Below, one piece after another: positions 18,499 through 26,257 of a stretch of DNA of 64,000 bases (within the stretch, counting starts at the first letter, position 1; the number at the start of each line of letters is the position of its first letter). Under the pieces are notes generated by a model. The model saw nothing but the letters and a program-made list of their open reading frames with translations, did no database searches and had not been told where the DNA came from. Source of the stretch: Parahaliea maris (lineage in GTDB: Bacteria > Pseudomonadota > Gammaproteobacteria > Pseudomonadales > Halieaceae); contig NZ_VRZA01000005.1 of NCBI RefSeq assembly GCF_008064665.1, forward strand, positions 372,001 to 436,000, written 5' to 3'. Position numbers and translations under genes: made by a program.

Positions 18499-19469
18499 CA
18501 CGGCAGGATCACCGTCGAGCCGGTGGTACGCCGCGCCTCCAGGTCCCGGTGGGCGTCGGCGATGCGCTCCAGTGGGTAGCGCTGCTGAATTTCCACCTTC
18601 AACCGGCCATCCAGTACCCGCTCGAACACCGCGGCGGCGGAGTCGCGTAATTCCCCGGTGCTGCCGGTGTAACTCACCAGGGTCGGGCGCGTCACGTAGA
18701 GGGAACCGCCCAGGGCCAGCCGCTGCAGGTCTACGGGCTCCGGCGCGCCGGAGGCGTTGCCAAAGCTGACCAGCATCCCCCTGGGTTGCAGGCAGGACAG
18801 TGAGGCTTCGAAAGTATCGCGCCCCACCCCGTCGTAAACCACCGGTACGCCCACGCCACCGGTAATATCAGCGACAGCCTGCGCCACATCCTGTTCCGCG
18901 TAGTTGATCACGTGGTGGTAGCCATGGGCCCTAGCCAGTTCCGCCTTGGCGGCAGAGCTCACGGTGCCGATCACCGTGGCCCCCAGGGCGCTGGCCCACT
19001 GGCCGAACAGCAGACCTACACCACCGGCAGCGGCGTGGAACACGCAGGTCTGGCCCGGATTGAGGGGGAAGCAGCGCTGCAGCAGGTACTCCACCGTCTG
19101 CCCCTTGAGCATCACCGCAGCCGCGATTTCGAAGTCCACCCCCTCGGGAATCTTCACCAGCCGGGCCGCAGGGAGGTTCAGCACCTCCGCATAGCTGCCA
19201 ATACCCGCCGAGCAGTAGGCCACCCGGTCGCCAACGGCGAGATCAGCCCCCTCCCCGACAGCGGTCACCACCCCGGCCCCCTCGGTACCGAGCCCTGTGG
19301 GCAGCGGCAGCGGGTAGAGGCCATTGCGATGATAGGTATCGATAAAATTGAGCCCGATAGCGCGATTCTCGACCTGCACCATCCCGGGACCCGGCTCTAC
19401 CAGCGGCACATTGCGTAGCTCCATGACTTCCGGCCCACCGGCCTCACTGATCTGAACTGCCCTTGGCAT
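18498..19469 (-). CDS. NADPH:quinone oxidoreductase, zeta-crystallin-like MDR family
   Basis: A 323-residue medium-chain dehydrogenase/reductase without structural zinc, expected to reduce quinones with NADPH. The GroES-like N-terminal half includes the family segment NRAIGLNFIDTYHRNGLYP (about 32-50). The Rossmann half begins with VFHAAAGGVGLL near residue 146. It is first in a two-gene unit with the acetyltransferase. It diverges from the translocase-like gene at 19560, with a TATACT -10-like hexamer for that gene in between (19521-19526). Confidence 0.9.
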   Translation of the reverse strand: MPRAVQISEAGGPEVMELRNVPLVEPGPGMVQVENRAIGLNFIDTYHRNGLYPLPLPTGLGTEGAGVVTAVGEGADLAVGDRVAYCSAGIGSYAEVLNLPAARLVKIPEGVDFEIAAAVMLKGQTVEYLLQRCFPLNPGQTCVFHAAAGGVGLLFGQWASALGATVIGTVSSAAKAELARAHGYHHVINYAEQDVAQAVADITGGVGVPVVYDGVGRDTFEASLSCLQPRGMLVSFGNASGAPEPVDLQRLALGGSLYVTRPTLVSYTGSTGELRDSAAAVFERVLDGRLKVEIQQRYPLERIADAHRDLEARRTTGSTVILP

Positions 19470-19559
19470 CTGTTGCTCCTCGTAACGTGACCCGCCCCCT
19501 GCGAGAGCGGAAAATCGGGGTATACTGCCGGTTCAAACCCGGCAAAAGCTAAGGTCTGC

Positions 19560-21176
19560 ATGGCGCGCCGATTCACCCGTACAGAGCGGTTCTTCTCACT
19601 GTTCACCACCCTGCGGGCGGGGGAAGGTCTGGTATCCCAGCGGCTCTGTATGCAGTCCTTTGCCGTCATGTTCGCCTACTACCTGCTGAAAGTCATCCGC
19701 GAACCGATGATCCTCGCCGACGGCTCGGCAGAACTCAAAACCTACTCCACGGCCGTGCAGGCGGTACTGCTCATGTTCATCGTGCCGATGTTCGCAGCAC
19801 TCTACCGGCGGGTGCGGGACCACGGGGAAAAGCACTACCTGTACCGGGGTACGATTGTCTTCTTCACCGCCCAACTGTTGCTGTTTGCAGCAGCCTGGGC
19901 GATGGGGCAGCGCATCGCCGTGGCGTTTTATATCTGGCTGGGCATCGCCTCGGTAATGATTCTCGCGGTATTCTGGGCCTTCGCCGCCGACCTGTTCAAT
20001 CTGCGCTCCGGGCAGCGTATCTTCCCGCTGGTGGCGGCAGCAGGTGCGCTGGGGGCCCTGGTCGGTTCCGGGGTGTCCGCCGATGTCGACCAGTTGCTAG
20101 GCCACGGCGGAGTGATGCTGCTGGCGGCGCTGCTGTTCAGCCTCGCCGGCTGGCTGGCCGCCGGCACTGGCCCCCTGATTCCTGCGGGCTCCGGTTGTGC
20201 CGGCGAAGCCCTGAGCCCGATGCGGCCGGATTACCCGCTGGCCCAGGGTTTCCTGATTGTATGGCAGAGCCAGACCCTGCGCCTGATTGCCGGCCTTGTC
20301 ATCCTGTTGAACCTCATTAACACCAACGGCGAGTACATCCTTGCCAGTTTTGTGACCGAACACAGCAACACCCTGGACGACAAGGCAGCAGACAACTACC
20401 TCACCACCTTCTACGCCCGCTACCTGTTCGCCACCACCGCGCTGGGCTTCCTGTTCCAGCTCTTCCTGGTGTCGCGAATCTACAAGCGGGTGGGCATCGC
20501 CGGGGCGCTCTACGTGTTGCCGGTGCTGATGATCATCAACTACAGCCTGATGGCGTTGATCCCGGTGCTGGTGGTGGTGCGAACCGCGCTGATGCTGGAG
20601 AACAGCGTCAACTACTCCCTTGAGACCACCACCCGGCACGCCCTGTTTCTGCCGGTCCGGCGGGAGGAAAAATACGTTGGCAAGCACACCATCGATACCT
20701 TTTTCTTCCGGGTGGGCGATGTCCTCTCCGGTGGCTTCGTACTGCTGGCAAGCGCGGTGCTGGGGCTGGCACTGGAGGGTTTTATCCTGGTCAATGCACT
20801 ACTCGCCGCGGCCCTGCTGGTCATTTCCATTGCCATCGGCCGCCGCCACCACGAGGATGCCGCCCGCAGCCTGTCCAACCAGCCGCCCATTGCCACCGGC
20901 GACCTTGAGGACATGATCATTCCTGCCGGCATATTGACGCGCATGCAACTGGCGGAAGATACCTTTATCGACCCCGACGTGGGCGATGCACTGCGCTACC
21001 GGGCCCTGGCGGAGGATGGCGAGCGGCTGCCCCAGTGGGTGAAGTTCGACGGCCTCAAGCGCCGTTTTCGCTTCCACCCACCGGACAACAGCCGCGGCCA
21101 GCTACGCATCCGGGTGATTGCCCGGGATTTCGATGGCCTGGAGGCGGAAGTGAGCTTTACCGTGATCTACGGCTGA
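19560..21176 (+). CDS. ATP/ADP-translocase-like MFS carrier with a C-terminal CADG domain
   Basis: A 538-residue membrane protein. Residues 25-430 form about 12 membrane helices with features of the bacterial TLC/NTP-NDP exchange-like MFS group, such as KVIREP near residue 44 and a GALGALVGS helix near residue 163. Residues about 440-538 are soluble and read as a CADG (dystroglycan-type cadherin-like) domain: DTFIDPDVGDALRY, then LPQWVKFD, then IRVIARDFDGLEAEVSFTV. Such domains normally work outside the cytoplasm, whereas 12 helices would leave this one inside, so the topology deserves checking. It converges with the next carrier, the 3' ends overlapping by 10 bp. Confidence 0.78.
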   Translation: MARRFTRTERFFSLFTTLRAGEGLVSQRLCMQSFAVMFAYYLLKVIREPMILADGSAELKTYSTAVQAVLLMFIVPMFAALYRRVRDHGEKHYLYRGTIVFFTAQLLLFAAAWAMGQRIAVAFYIWLGIASVMILAVFWAFAADLFNLRSGQRIFPLVAAAGALGALVGSGVSADVDQLLGHGGVMLLAALLFSLAGWLAAGTGPLIPAGSGCAGEALSPMRPDYPLAQGFLIVWQSQTLRLIAGLVILLNLINTNGEYILASFVTEHSNTLDDKAADNYLTTFYARYLFATTALGFLFQLFLVSRIYKRVGIAGALYVLPVLMIINYSLMALIPVLVVVRTALMLENSVNYSLETTTRHALFLPVRREEKYVGKHTIDTFFFRVGDVLSGGFVLLASAVLGLALEGFILVNALLAAALLVISIAIGRRHHEDAARSLSNQPPIATGDLEDMIIPAGILTRMQLAEDTFIDPDVGDALRYRALAEDGERLPQWVKFDGLKRRFRFHPPDNSRGQLRIRVIARDFDGLEAEVSFTVIYG

Positions 21177-22495
21177 GAATTGGCCGCGGCTGCCTGCTCC
21201 TCGCTGGCCCGGAACACCCGCCCCGCATAGCGGGCCGCCGCCACCCAGAGCACCAGTAACAGCAGCGTAATCAGGCTCAGGTAGCGCAAGCTGTCGAAGT
21301 CGCCGAAGGCGAACGTCAGCCCGAGGCTGATCAGCACCGCCACCGCCTTGGCAAAGCGCTGTACGAACATGTCGATAAAGGCCTTGGCCCGGTACTTCTC
21401 CGCCGGCGTCGTGGGCACGTAGAGCGCCTCCTTGGCCGACTGGTTGATGGAGTAGCTGAAGCCGTTATCCGCCGTGTTCAACAGGCTGCCCATCCACAGC
21501 ACCGGGAATAACAGGAAGGCGGTTGAGCCCATGGCAATGGTGCAGGGCAATACCAGCAGGGCGATCCCCACACCAAAGCGCGACATCACCAGCCCGGTGA
21601 AAAACAGCTGCACGATGAGCGACACCCAGTTGGTGATGGAAAACACCAGGGCGAACTGGGCACCGATCTCCGGCCCGCTCAGGTAGTGGGCGATGGTGGC
21701 GGTGAACTGGAAGTCCATGATGGTCGAGATGATCTCGTAGAGCCCGACAATGGCCACTATCGACAACAGATAGTGCGAGCGGAATACCAGCCTGGCTCCC
21801 TCGGTAGCCGGATTGTGCTGCACCGACTCGGCCGACGCTTCCGGCTCCTCTGCCAACGGCACCTGCACATGGCGACCCGCGAGCCAGGCCGCGAACACGA
21901 TCAGCAGCGCCAGGCCGGAGCAGATCCACAGCCAGTCCGGGTAGGTCAGGTTGTCGATATTCACCCTGACCACAGTAGAGCCGAACACCCCGCCGAGCAC
22001 GCCGCCGAGCCCCACCAGACCGTAGAGACGGCGCGCCGTCTCCTGGTAGACCGCATCATTGAGGAAGGCGAAGAAGGTGGCCACCATCAGGGTGCTGAAG
22101 AGATCGCCGAACAGGTAGAAACTCCATACCGCCCCACCTCCCGGCTGGTCCAGCCAGCGGGTGAACAGGAGGTAGCAGACGATAAAAAAGCCGGCAAAGA
22201 CGAAACTCAACTGCTGCCGTCGCAGGAAACGACTCAGCCAGGTGAAAACCACCACGGCCACAAACGCCACCAGCATATTGAGCACCTTGGCCAACAGTTC
22301 AGCCTGGGCTGCCGTGAACTGGACTCCCAGCAGGTCGAAACCGCTGGCATCGTAATACTCGATAAACAGCCCTTTTTTCAGGGGCTTGAGTATCCAGAAG
22401 CTGGTGATCACCAGAAAGAAGTAGGTGAGCATGGCGAGGGCGAGGGGCCACTCCGCACGGCGCACGTCCATGAAAGCCTGGAAGGGGTTCTTCAT
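21167..22495 (-). CDS. ATP/ADP-translocase-like MFS carrier
   Basis: A 442-residue protein with about 12 membrane helices of the same NTP/NDP-exchange-like MFS group as the convergent gene. The first helix is followed by the family-like FWILKPLKKGLF near residues 33-44. A further group-like helix, GLVGLGGVLGGVFG, lies near residue 162. There is no CADG tail. ATG 22495 comes one base after the stop of the phosphatase-kinase gene, so the two are almost certainly co-transcribed and coupled. Proven members of the wider family exchange ATP for ADP in intracellular bacteria and plastids. The free-living relatives have no settled substrate. Confidence 0.75.
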   Translation of the reverse strand: MKNPFQAFMDVRRAEWPLALAMLTYFFLVITSFWILKPLKKGLFIEYYDASGFDLLGVQFTAAQAELLAKVLNMLVAFVAVVVFTWLSRFLRRQQLSFVFAGFFIVCYLLFTRWLDQPGGGAVWSFYLFGDLFSTLMVATFFAFLNDAVYQETARRLYGLVGLGGVLGGVFGSTVVRVNIDNLTYPDWLWICSGLALLIVFAAWLAGRHVQVPLAEEPEASAESVQHNPATEGARLVFRSHYLLSIVAIVGLYEIISTIMDFQFTATIAHYLSGPEIGAQFALVFSITNWVSLIVQLFFTGLVMSRFGVGIALLVLPCTIAMGSTAFLLFPVLWMGSLLNTADNGFSYSINQSAKEALYVPTTPAEKYRAKAFIDMFVQRFAKAVAVLISLGLTFAFGDFDSLRYLSLITLLLLVLWVAAARYAGRVFRASEEQAAAANSQP

Positions 22496-22496
22496 A

Positions 22497-24413
22497 CTAT
22501 GAGGGGTCCGAGGTGCGAACGGCCTCCTCCACGATCAGGTCACGGCGTTCGATAATGGCGTGAATCTGCTTTGGATGCAGGTACGGGCGCAACTGCGTGG
22601 TCAGCGATTCTTCGGTAAGGGCCTGCAAGTGTTCGATGAACAGGTCAGAAACCCGCAGGTCCACCTTGCGGTACTGCTTCGGCCGCCGGGCCTTGGAGCG
22701 GAACGCCAGACTGTGATCGATGAAACGCAGCATGTAATCATCCTTGGTCCACAGGATGTTGGTGAGGTTGCGGTCATCGTTGTGGATCAGGATGTCGAAT
22801 ACAAAGCGCAGACGGTATTGCTCGGACTGGGCACAGTAGCTGTTGAAGGGCAGCTTTTCCTCCAGCCGGTCGCGTTCATTGATAGTGTTATTGACCCAGT
22901 CCGACAAGGCGCCTTCCTGATCTTCCACGGTGCCCAGCACGGCGGTGGGTACCAGTTGCAGGTCGATCATACGATCCAGTTTGTAGGCTGCCACATCGTA
23001 GATGTAACGGTCGCTGTCGTCGTCGGAGCGCGTGTTGTAGCGCACGCGCCGCTCCAGGCCCGGCGCAGTATCCTCGTACTTGAACACCGCGTCGTTACTG
23101 ACCCCGTCCAGTTCCTGGGTCACCCGCTTGGGCTTGGTGATGCCGGTACCGATATCCTCGATGGCGACCACCGGTGCAGTTTCCATGAAGTGTTCGAGCT
23201 CGGTGTCGCTGACACCCGACAGCTCCAGCGCGAGGTCTCGCTGCTCGGGTAGGGGCTGTGTGGCCTCAGCCTGCCCCAGGTAGTGCACGGCGCTCTGCCC
23301 CTGCTCCGACACCAGGGCAGAGGCGCGCCCCTTGTACACGCTCTTCAGCATGCCCGTATCCAGGCGGATGACCAGCCCCTCCATTCGCGACTGGACATCG
23401 CCCCGGGTAGGGGTGTGCCCCACCACCAGTTGGCGCGCCCCCGCCTTCTTCAGGAACACCTCGGTATTCCAGCTCTCGGCATAGGGGTGGCACATAGCCG
23501 AACCCCGGTACCAGTTGAGGCTATTGTCACTGAATACAAAAGCCGTCTGGGCTTCGAACACTTCCTGCAGCGGGTCGAACCAGTCTGCCCGTGTGCGCGG
23601 GTTTTCCGCGGCGAATTCCTCCGCCCGGGCGTTCAGGAACTGCAAACGGTCGTGATATCCCACGTGCCAGGGCATGACGCCGGCCGCACGCAGTTCCGAC
23701 ATGTTGTCGAGAAAGTCACGCAGCTCGCCCATCATCTGTTCATTGAGATCATCGAGCGAATGGAAGGCGGCGGTCTTGGAAATGCCGCCGTGCATGTACA
23801 CCTTGTCGTTGACCCGAATGACGAACTGCTGCTGCAGCAGCCAGTCTCCCAGCGTGCCCCCGGGTGAGAAGGCCTTGCGCAGGGCGACGAAACCGGGCGG
23901 GTACTCCCGCTCGAAAACCGCCCGCACCTCTTCATCGCTGCCACCGGGATTGACCTGCCGGTAGCCCTGCCACAGGGCCTCACGATCGGCGGGGGTTTCG
24001 TCGTTGGCAAAGGCAGCGAACTCGGCTTCCGAGACGTAGCGCAGGTCGCCGGTCATCACCATGACCTCGTGATTGCCCAGGGTCAGGTGAACGTCACCGC
24101 CGGCGGCGCGCGCCTGCTGCTGCAGTTGCATCAGCAACTCCACCACCTTGCGCGAGCCGGGGCCGCGGTCGATCAGGTCACCGGTAGACACCAGGTGGGT
24201 GCGACCTCCCGCCCAGTTGTTGGCGTCATCGATGACTTTGAGCTCGCGCAGCAACTGGGTCCAGTCGTCAAAGGCGCCGTGGACATCGGCAAAGGCAACC
24301 ACCCGCTCGCTGGTATCGAGCTCCGACGGCGGCGCCGCGTGCACCAGGCCGGCACCGATGCTGACGGCCCAGACCAGGATTCCAGTTCCCCACCACCGCT
24401 TGACGTTGCCCAC
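22497..24413 (-). CDS. Exported Shelph-like phosphatase fused to an atypical kinase-like domain
   Basis: A 638-residue protein with a signal peptide (about residues 1-26, cut after VHA). Residues 37-360 carry all PPP-phosphatase motifs: FADVHG (Asp43, His45), GDLIDRG (78-84), GNHE (113-116), MHGG (His208) and VGHTP (His333), the pattern of Shewanella-like phosphatases. Residues about 415-638 look like an atypical kinase. They have the Gly-rich turn GTGITKP (422-428), Lys445 in AVFKYED, DDRNLTN with Asp547 and Asn552 spaced as in DRxxxN kinases, and Asp566 in FIDHSLAF as a metal Asp. I start at GTG 24413 behind AAGGGGG; another GTG lies 15 bp upstream. The kinase assignment is motif-based and unproven. 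Confidence 0.75.
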   Translation of the reverse strand: MGNVKRWWGTGILVWAVSIGAGLVHAAPPSELDTSERVVAFADVHGAFDDWTQLLRELKVIDDANNWAGGRTHLVSTGDLIDRGPGSRKVVELLMQLQQQARAAGGDVHLTLGNHEVMVMTGDLRYVSEAEFAAFANDETPADREALWQGYRQVNPGGSDEEVRAVFEREYPPGFVALRKAFSPGGTLGDWLLQQQFVIRVNDKVYMHGGISKTAAFHSLDDLNEQMMGELRDFLDNMSELRAAGVMPWHVGYHDRLQFLNARAEEFAAENPRTRADWFDPLQEVFEAQTAFVFSDNSLNWYRGSAMCHPYAESWNTEVFLKKAGARQLVVGHTPTRGDVQSRMEGLVIRLDTGMLKSVYKGRASALVSEQGQSAVHYLGQAEATQPLPEQRDLALELSGVSDTELEHFMETAPVVAIEDIGTGITKPKRVTQELDGVSNDAVFKYEDTAPGLERRVRYNTRSDDDSDRYIYDVAAYKLDRMIDLQLVPTAVLGTVEDQEGALSDWVNNTINERDRLEEKLPFNSYCAQSEQYRLRFVFDILIHNDDRNLTNILWTKDDYMLRFIDHSLAFRSKARRPKQYRKVDLRVSDLFIEHLQALTEESLTTQLRPYLHPKQIHAIIERRDLIVEEAVRTSDPS

Positions 24414-24523
24414 GCAGCCCCCTTGCACTCCTGTGATTCGGCAGACTCAGTCTAGATGAGATTTCCGCGCTGCGCCTGCCGCCGGTAAGTAAGTTAGAAT
24501 AGCCCCATCACCGCCTGACTGGA

Positions 24524-25852
24524 ATGCCCACCGTGCTGCAAGAGCTCGACCTAGACCGCCAACTGCGAATCGCCCTCGACCAACTGGAACTGGAACAGCC
24601 CACCCCGGTACAAGCCAGCGTGGTTCCCGCGGCTCTGGAGGGTGGCGACCTGCTGGTATCGGCGGAGACCGGCAGCGGCAAGACCCTGGCCTACCTGCTG
24701 CCGACCCTGCAGCGCCTGCTGACGGAGGACGCCCCGCGCGACGCCGGCACCCTCGCTCTGGTCCTGGTACCCACCCGCGAGCTCGCCAGGCAGGTACTGA
24801 AAACCTGCCGCACCCTGACCGGCAAATCCCCGTTACAGGCCATGGCCCTGACCGGCGGCGCCGACTTCAAGTACCAGAAAGCCGAGTTTCGCAAAAACCC
24901 GGAGATTGTCATCGCCACCCCCGGACGCCTGCTGGAACACTGCGAAAAAGGCAGCGCCGACCTCGCCGCCCTCAAAGTGCTCGTACTGGACGAGGCCGAC
25001 CGTATGCTGGACATGGGCTTTCGCGACGACGTACTCAAGATCAGCGAGTTCTGCCCCCCCGGGCGACAGACCCTGATGTTGTCCGCCACCCTCAAGACCA
25101 AAGGCATGGGCGAACTCACCCGCCAGCTTCTGAACGACCCGCAAACCATCGCCGTGGACCCGCCGCGCAAGGCCCACGACAGCATTCACCACCAGCGTAT
25201 CCTGGCCGACGGGCAGGAGCACAAGAACCAGCTACTGGTGGCCCTGCTGCAGGCCCAGCCCGAGCGGCGCAGCCTGGTCTTCGCCAACAAGCGACGCACC
25301 GCGGAGCGCCTGAGCGGATTGCTCGGGCACCACGGGCTGAAGGTGGACTGCCTCCACGGCGAGATGACCACTGAGGAGCGCAAGCGGGTCATGGCTGCCT
25401 TCCGCGAAGGCAAGATCCACGTGCTCTGCGCCTCGGATCTCGCCGCCCGCGGCCTGGATGTACCGGACATCGAAACGGTCATCAACTACGACCTGCCCCA
25501 CTCCGGCGACGACTACGTCCACCGCAGCGGCCGCACGGGCCGGGCGGGCGCCACGGGCGTGGCGATCTCGCTGGTGGAAGCCAGCCAGTGGAATCTGATG
25601 GTCAGTATCCAGCGCTACCTGGGCATGCAGTTTGAAAACCGCGCTCTGCCGGGACTAAAGGCGAAGTACAGTGGGCCGAAGAAAACCAAGGGGTCAGGCA
25701 AGGCGGCAGGCAGCAAGAAGAAAAAGAACACCAAGGATGGGGCCAAGCCGAAGCAGCGGGCGCGGGATGCGAAGAACAAGGGTAAGCCGAAGCGGAGCAA
25801 GGCCGGTGCGGTAGTGAATGATGGGACCGGGCCGTTGATGAAGAAAAAGTAG
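24524..25852 (+). CDS. ATP-dependent DEAD-box RNA helicase, SrmB/RhlE-like
   Basis: A 442-residue RNA-unwinding ATPase. The motifs occur in order: the Q motif (ELEQPTPVQ), Walker A AETGSGKT near residue 46, PTRELA, TPGRLL, DEAD at residues 156-159, SAT, and the second-domain motifs ARGLD and HRSGRTGRAG. The tail from about residue 380 is Lys-rich and basic, suited to RNA binding, as in SrmB. Overall layout and tail resemble SrmB, a ribosome-assembly helicase, but I cannot exclude an RhlE-type assignment. Confidence 0.93.
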   Translation: MPTVLQELDLDRQLRIALDQLELEQPTPVQASVVPAALEGGDLLVSAETGSGKTLAYLLPTLQRLLTEDAPRDAGTLALVLVPTRELARQVLKTCRTLTGKSPLQAMALTGGADFKYQKAEFRKNPEIVIATPGRLLEHCEKGSADLAALKVLVLDEADRMLDMGFRDDVLKISEFCPPGRQTLMLSATLKTKGMGELTRQLLNDPQTIAVDPPRKAHDSIHHQRILADGQEHKNQLLVALLQAQPERRSLVFANKRRTAERLSGLLGHHGLKVDCLHGEMTTEERKRVMAAFREGKIHVLCASDLAARGLDVPDIETVINYDLPHSGDDYVHRSGRTGRAGATGVAISLVEASQWNLMVSIQRYLGMQFENRALPGLKAKYSGPKKTKGSGKAAGSKKKKNTKDGAKPKQRARDAKNKGKPKRSKAGAVVNDGTGPLMKKK

Positions 25853-25920
25853 ACCTCTGTGTGGAATTAGCCCTTCCAGCCTCAGGCGGCAGGTGCTTCG
25901 TCGACCGGGTCCGATCTGGC

Positions 25921-26010
25921 GGTACGCCTCCCCGGACACGCTAAAATCATGACGTCCATGTCGCGCTCCTCAGCAGCCATCCATGGCTGCTGAAGGTCCG
26001 GGGAGGCGCA
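25921..26010. mobile_element. Diverged relative of the palindromic element (copy C)
   Basis: A 90-bp element with perfect 13-bp terminal inverted repeats CGCCTCCCCGGAC (25925-25937) and GTCCGGGGAGGCG (25996-26008). Inside is a 10-bp hairpin, CAGCAGCCAT/ATGGCTGCTG (25971-25992). It shares with copies A and B the order repeat, ACACG, CCATG, GCTCCTCA, hairpin, CTGAAGGTCC, repeat. Its terminal sequence is different, so it is a sub-family member and not a copy. From 25853 to 25920 I see nothing recognisable. Confidence 0.65.
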
Positions 26011-26089
26011 CCCCCAGCTCACACCCTGCGGCGGAGCGAGATTCCGACCCAACTGGAACCGAAGTCAGCATCAGAATTGACATGCCGGC

Positions 26090-26244
26090 GGAGCGCGCGC
26101 GGTACCCGTGGCCCTTCCGGGACCTTCAGCGGCCTGGACGGCCGATGAGGAGCCCCCATGGAGAGCCCACCCCTCTTTTCGGGTGTGGGTTCACGGCGTG
26201 TCCCGGAAGGGCCTCGGGTACCGCGCGTGCGGGTTCAACGCTCC
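26090..26244 (-). mobile_element. MITE/REP-like palindromic element, copy B
   Basis: A 155-bp inverted copy of the 16381-16549 element, framed by GGAGC...GCTCC. The inner 27-bp inverted repeats at 26097-26123 and 26200-26226 differ at one base. It ends 14 bp from the stop codon of the S9 peptidase gene, so, like copy A, it sits against a gene's 3' end. The two copies point in opposite directions about 9.5 kb apart. Confidence 0.8.
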
Positions 26245-26257
26245 AACAAACCGAGGT

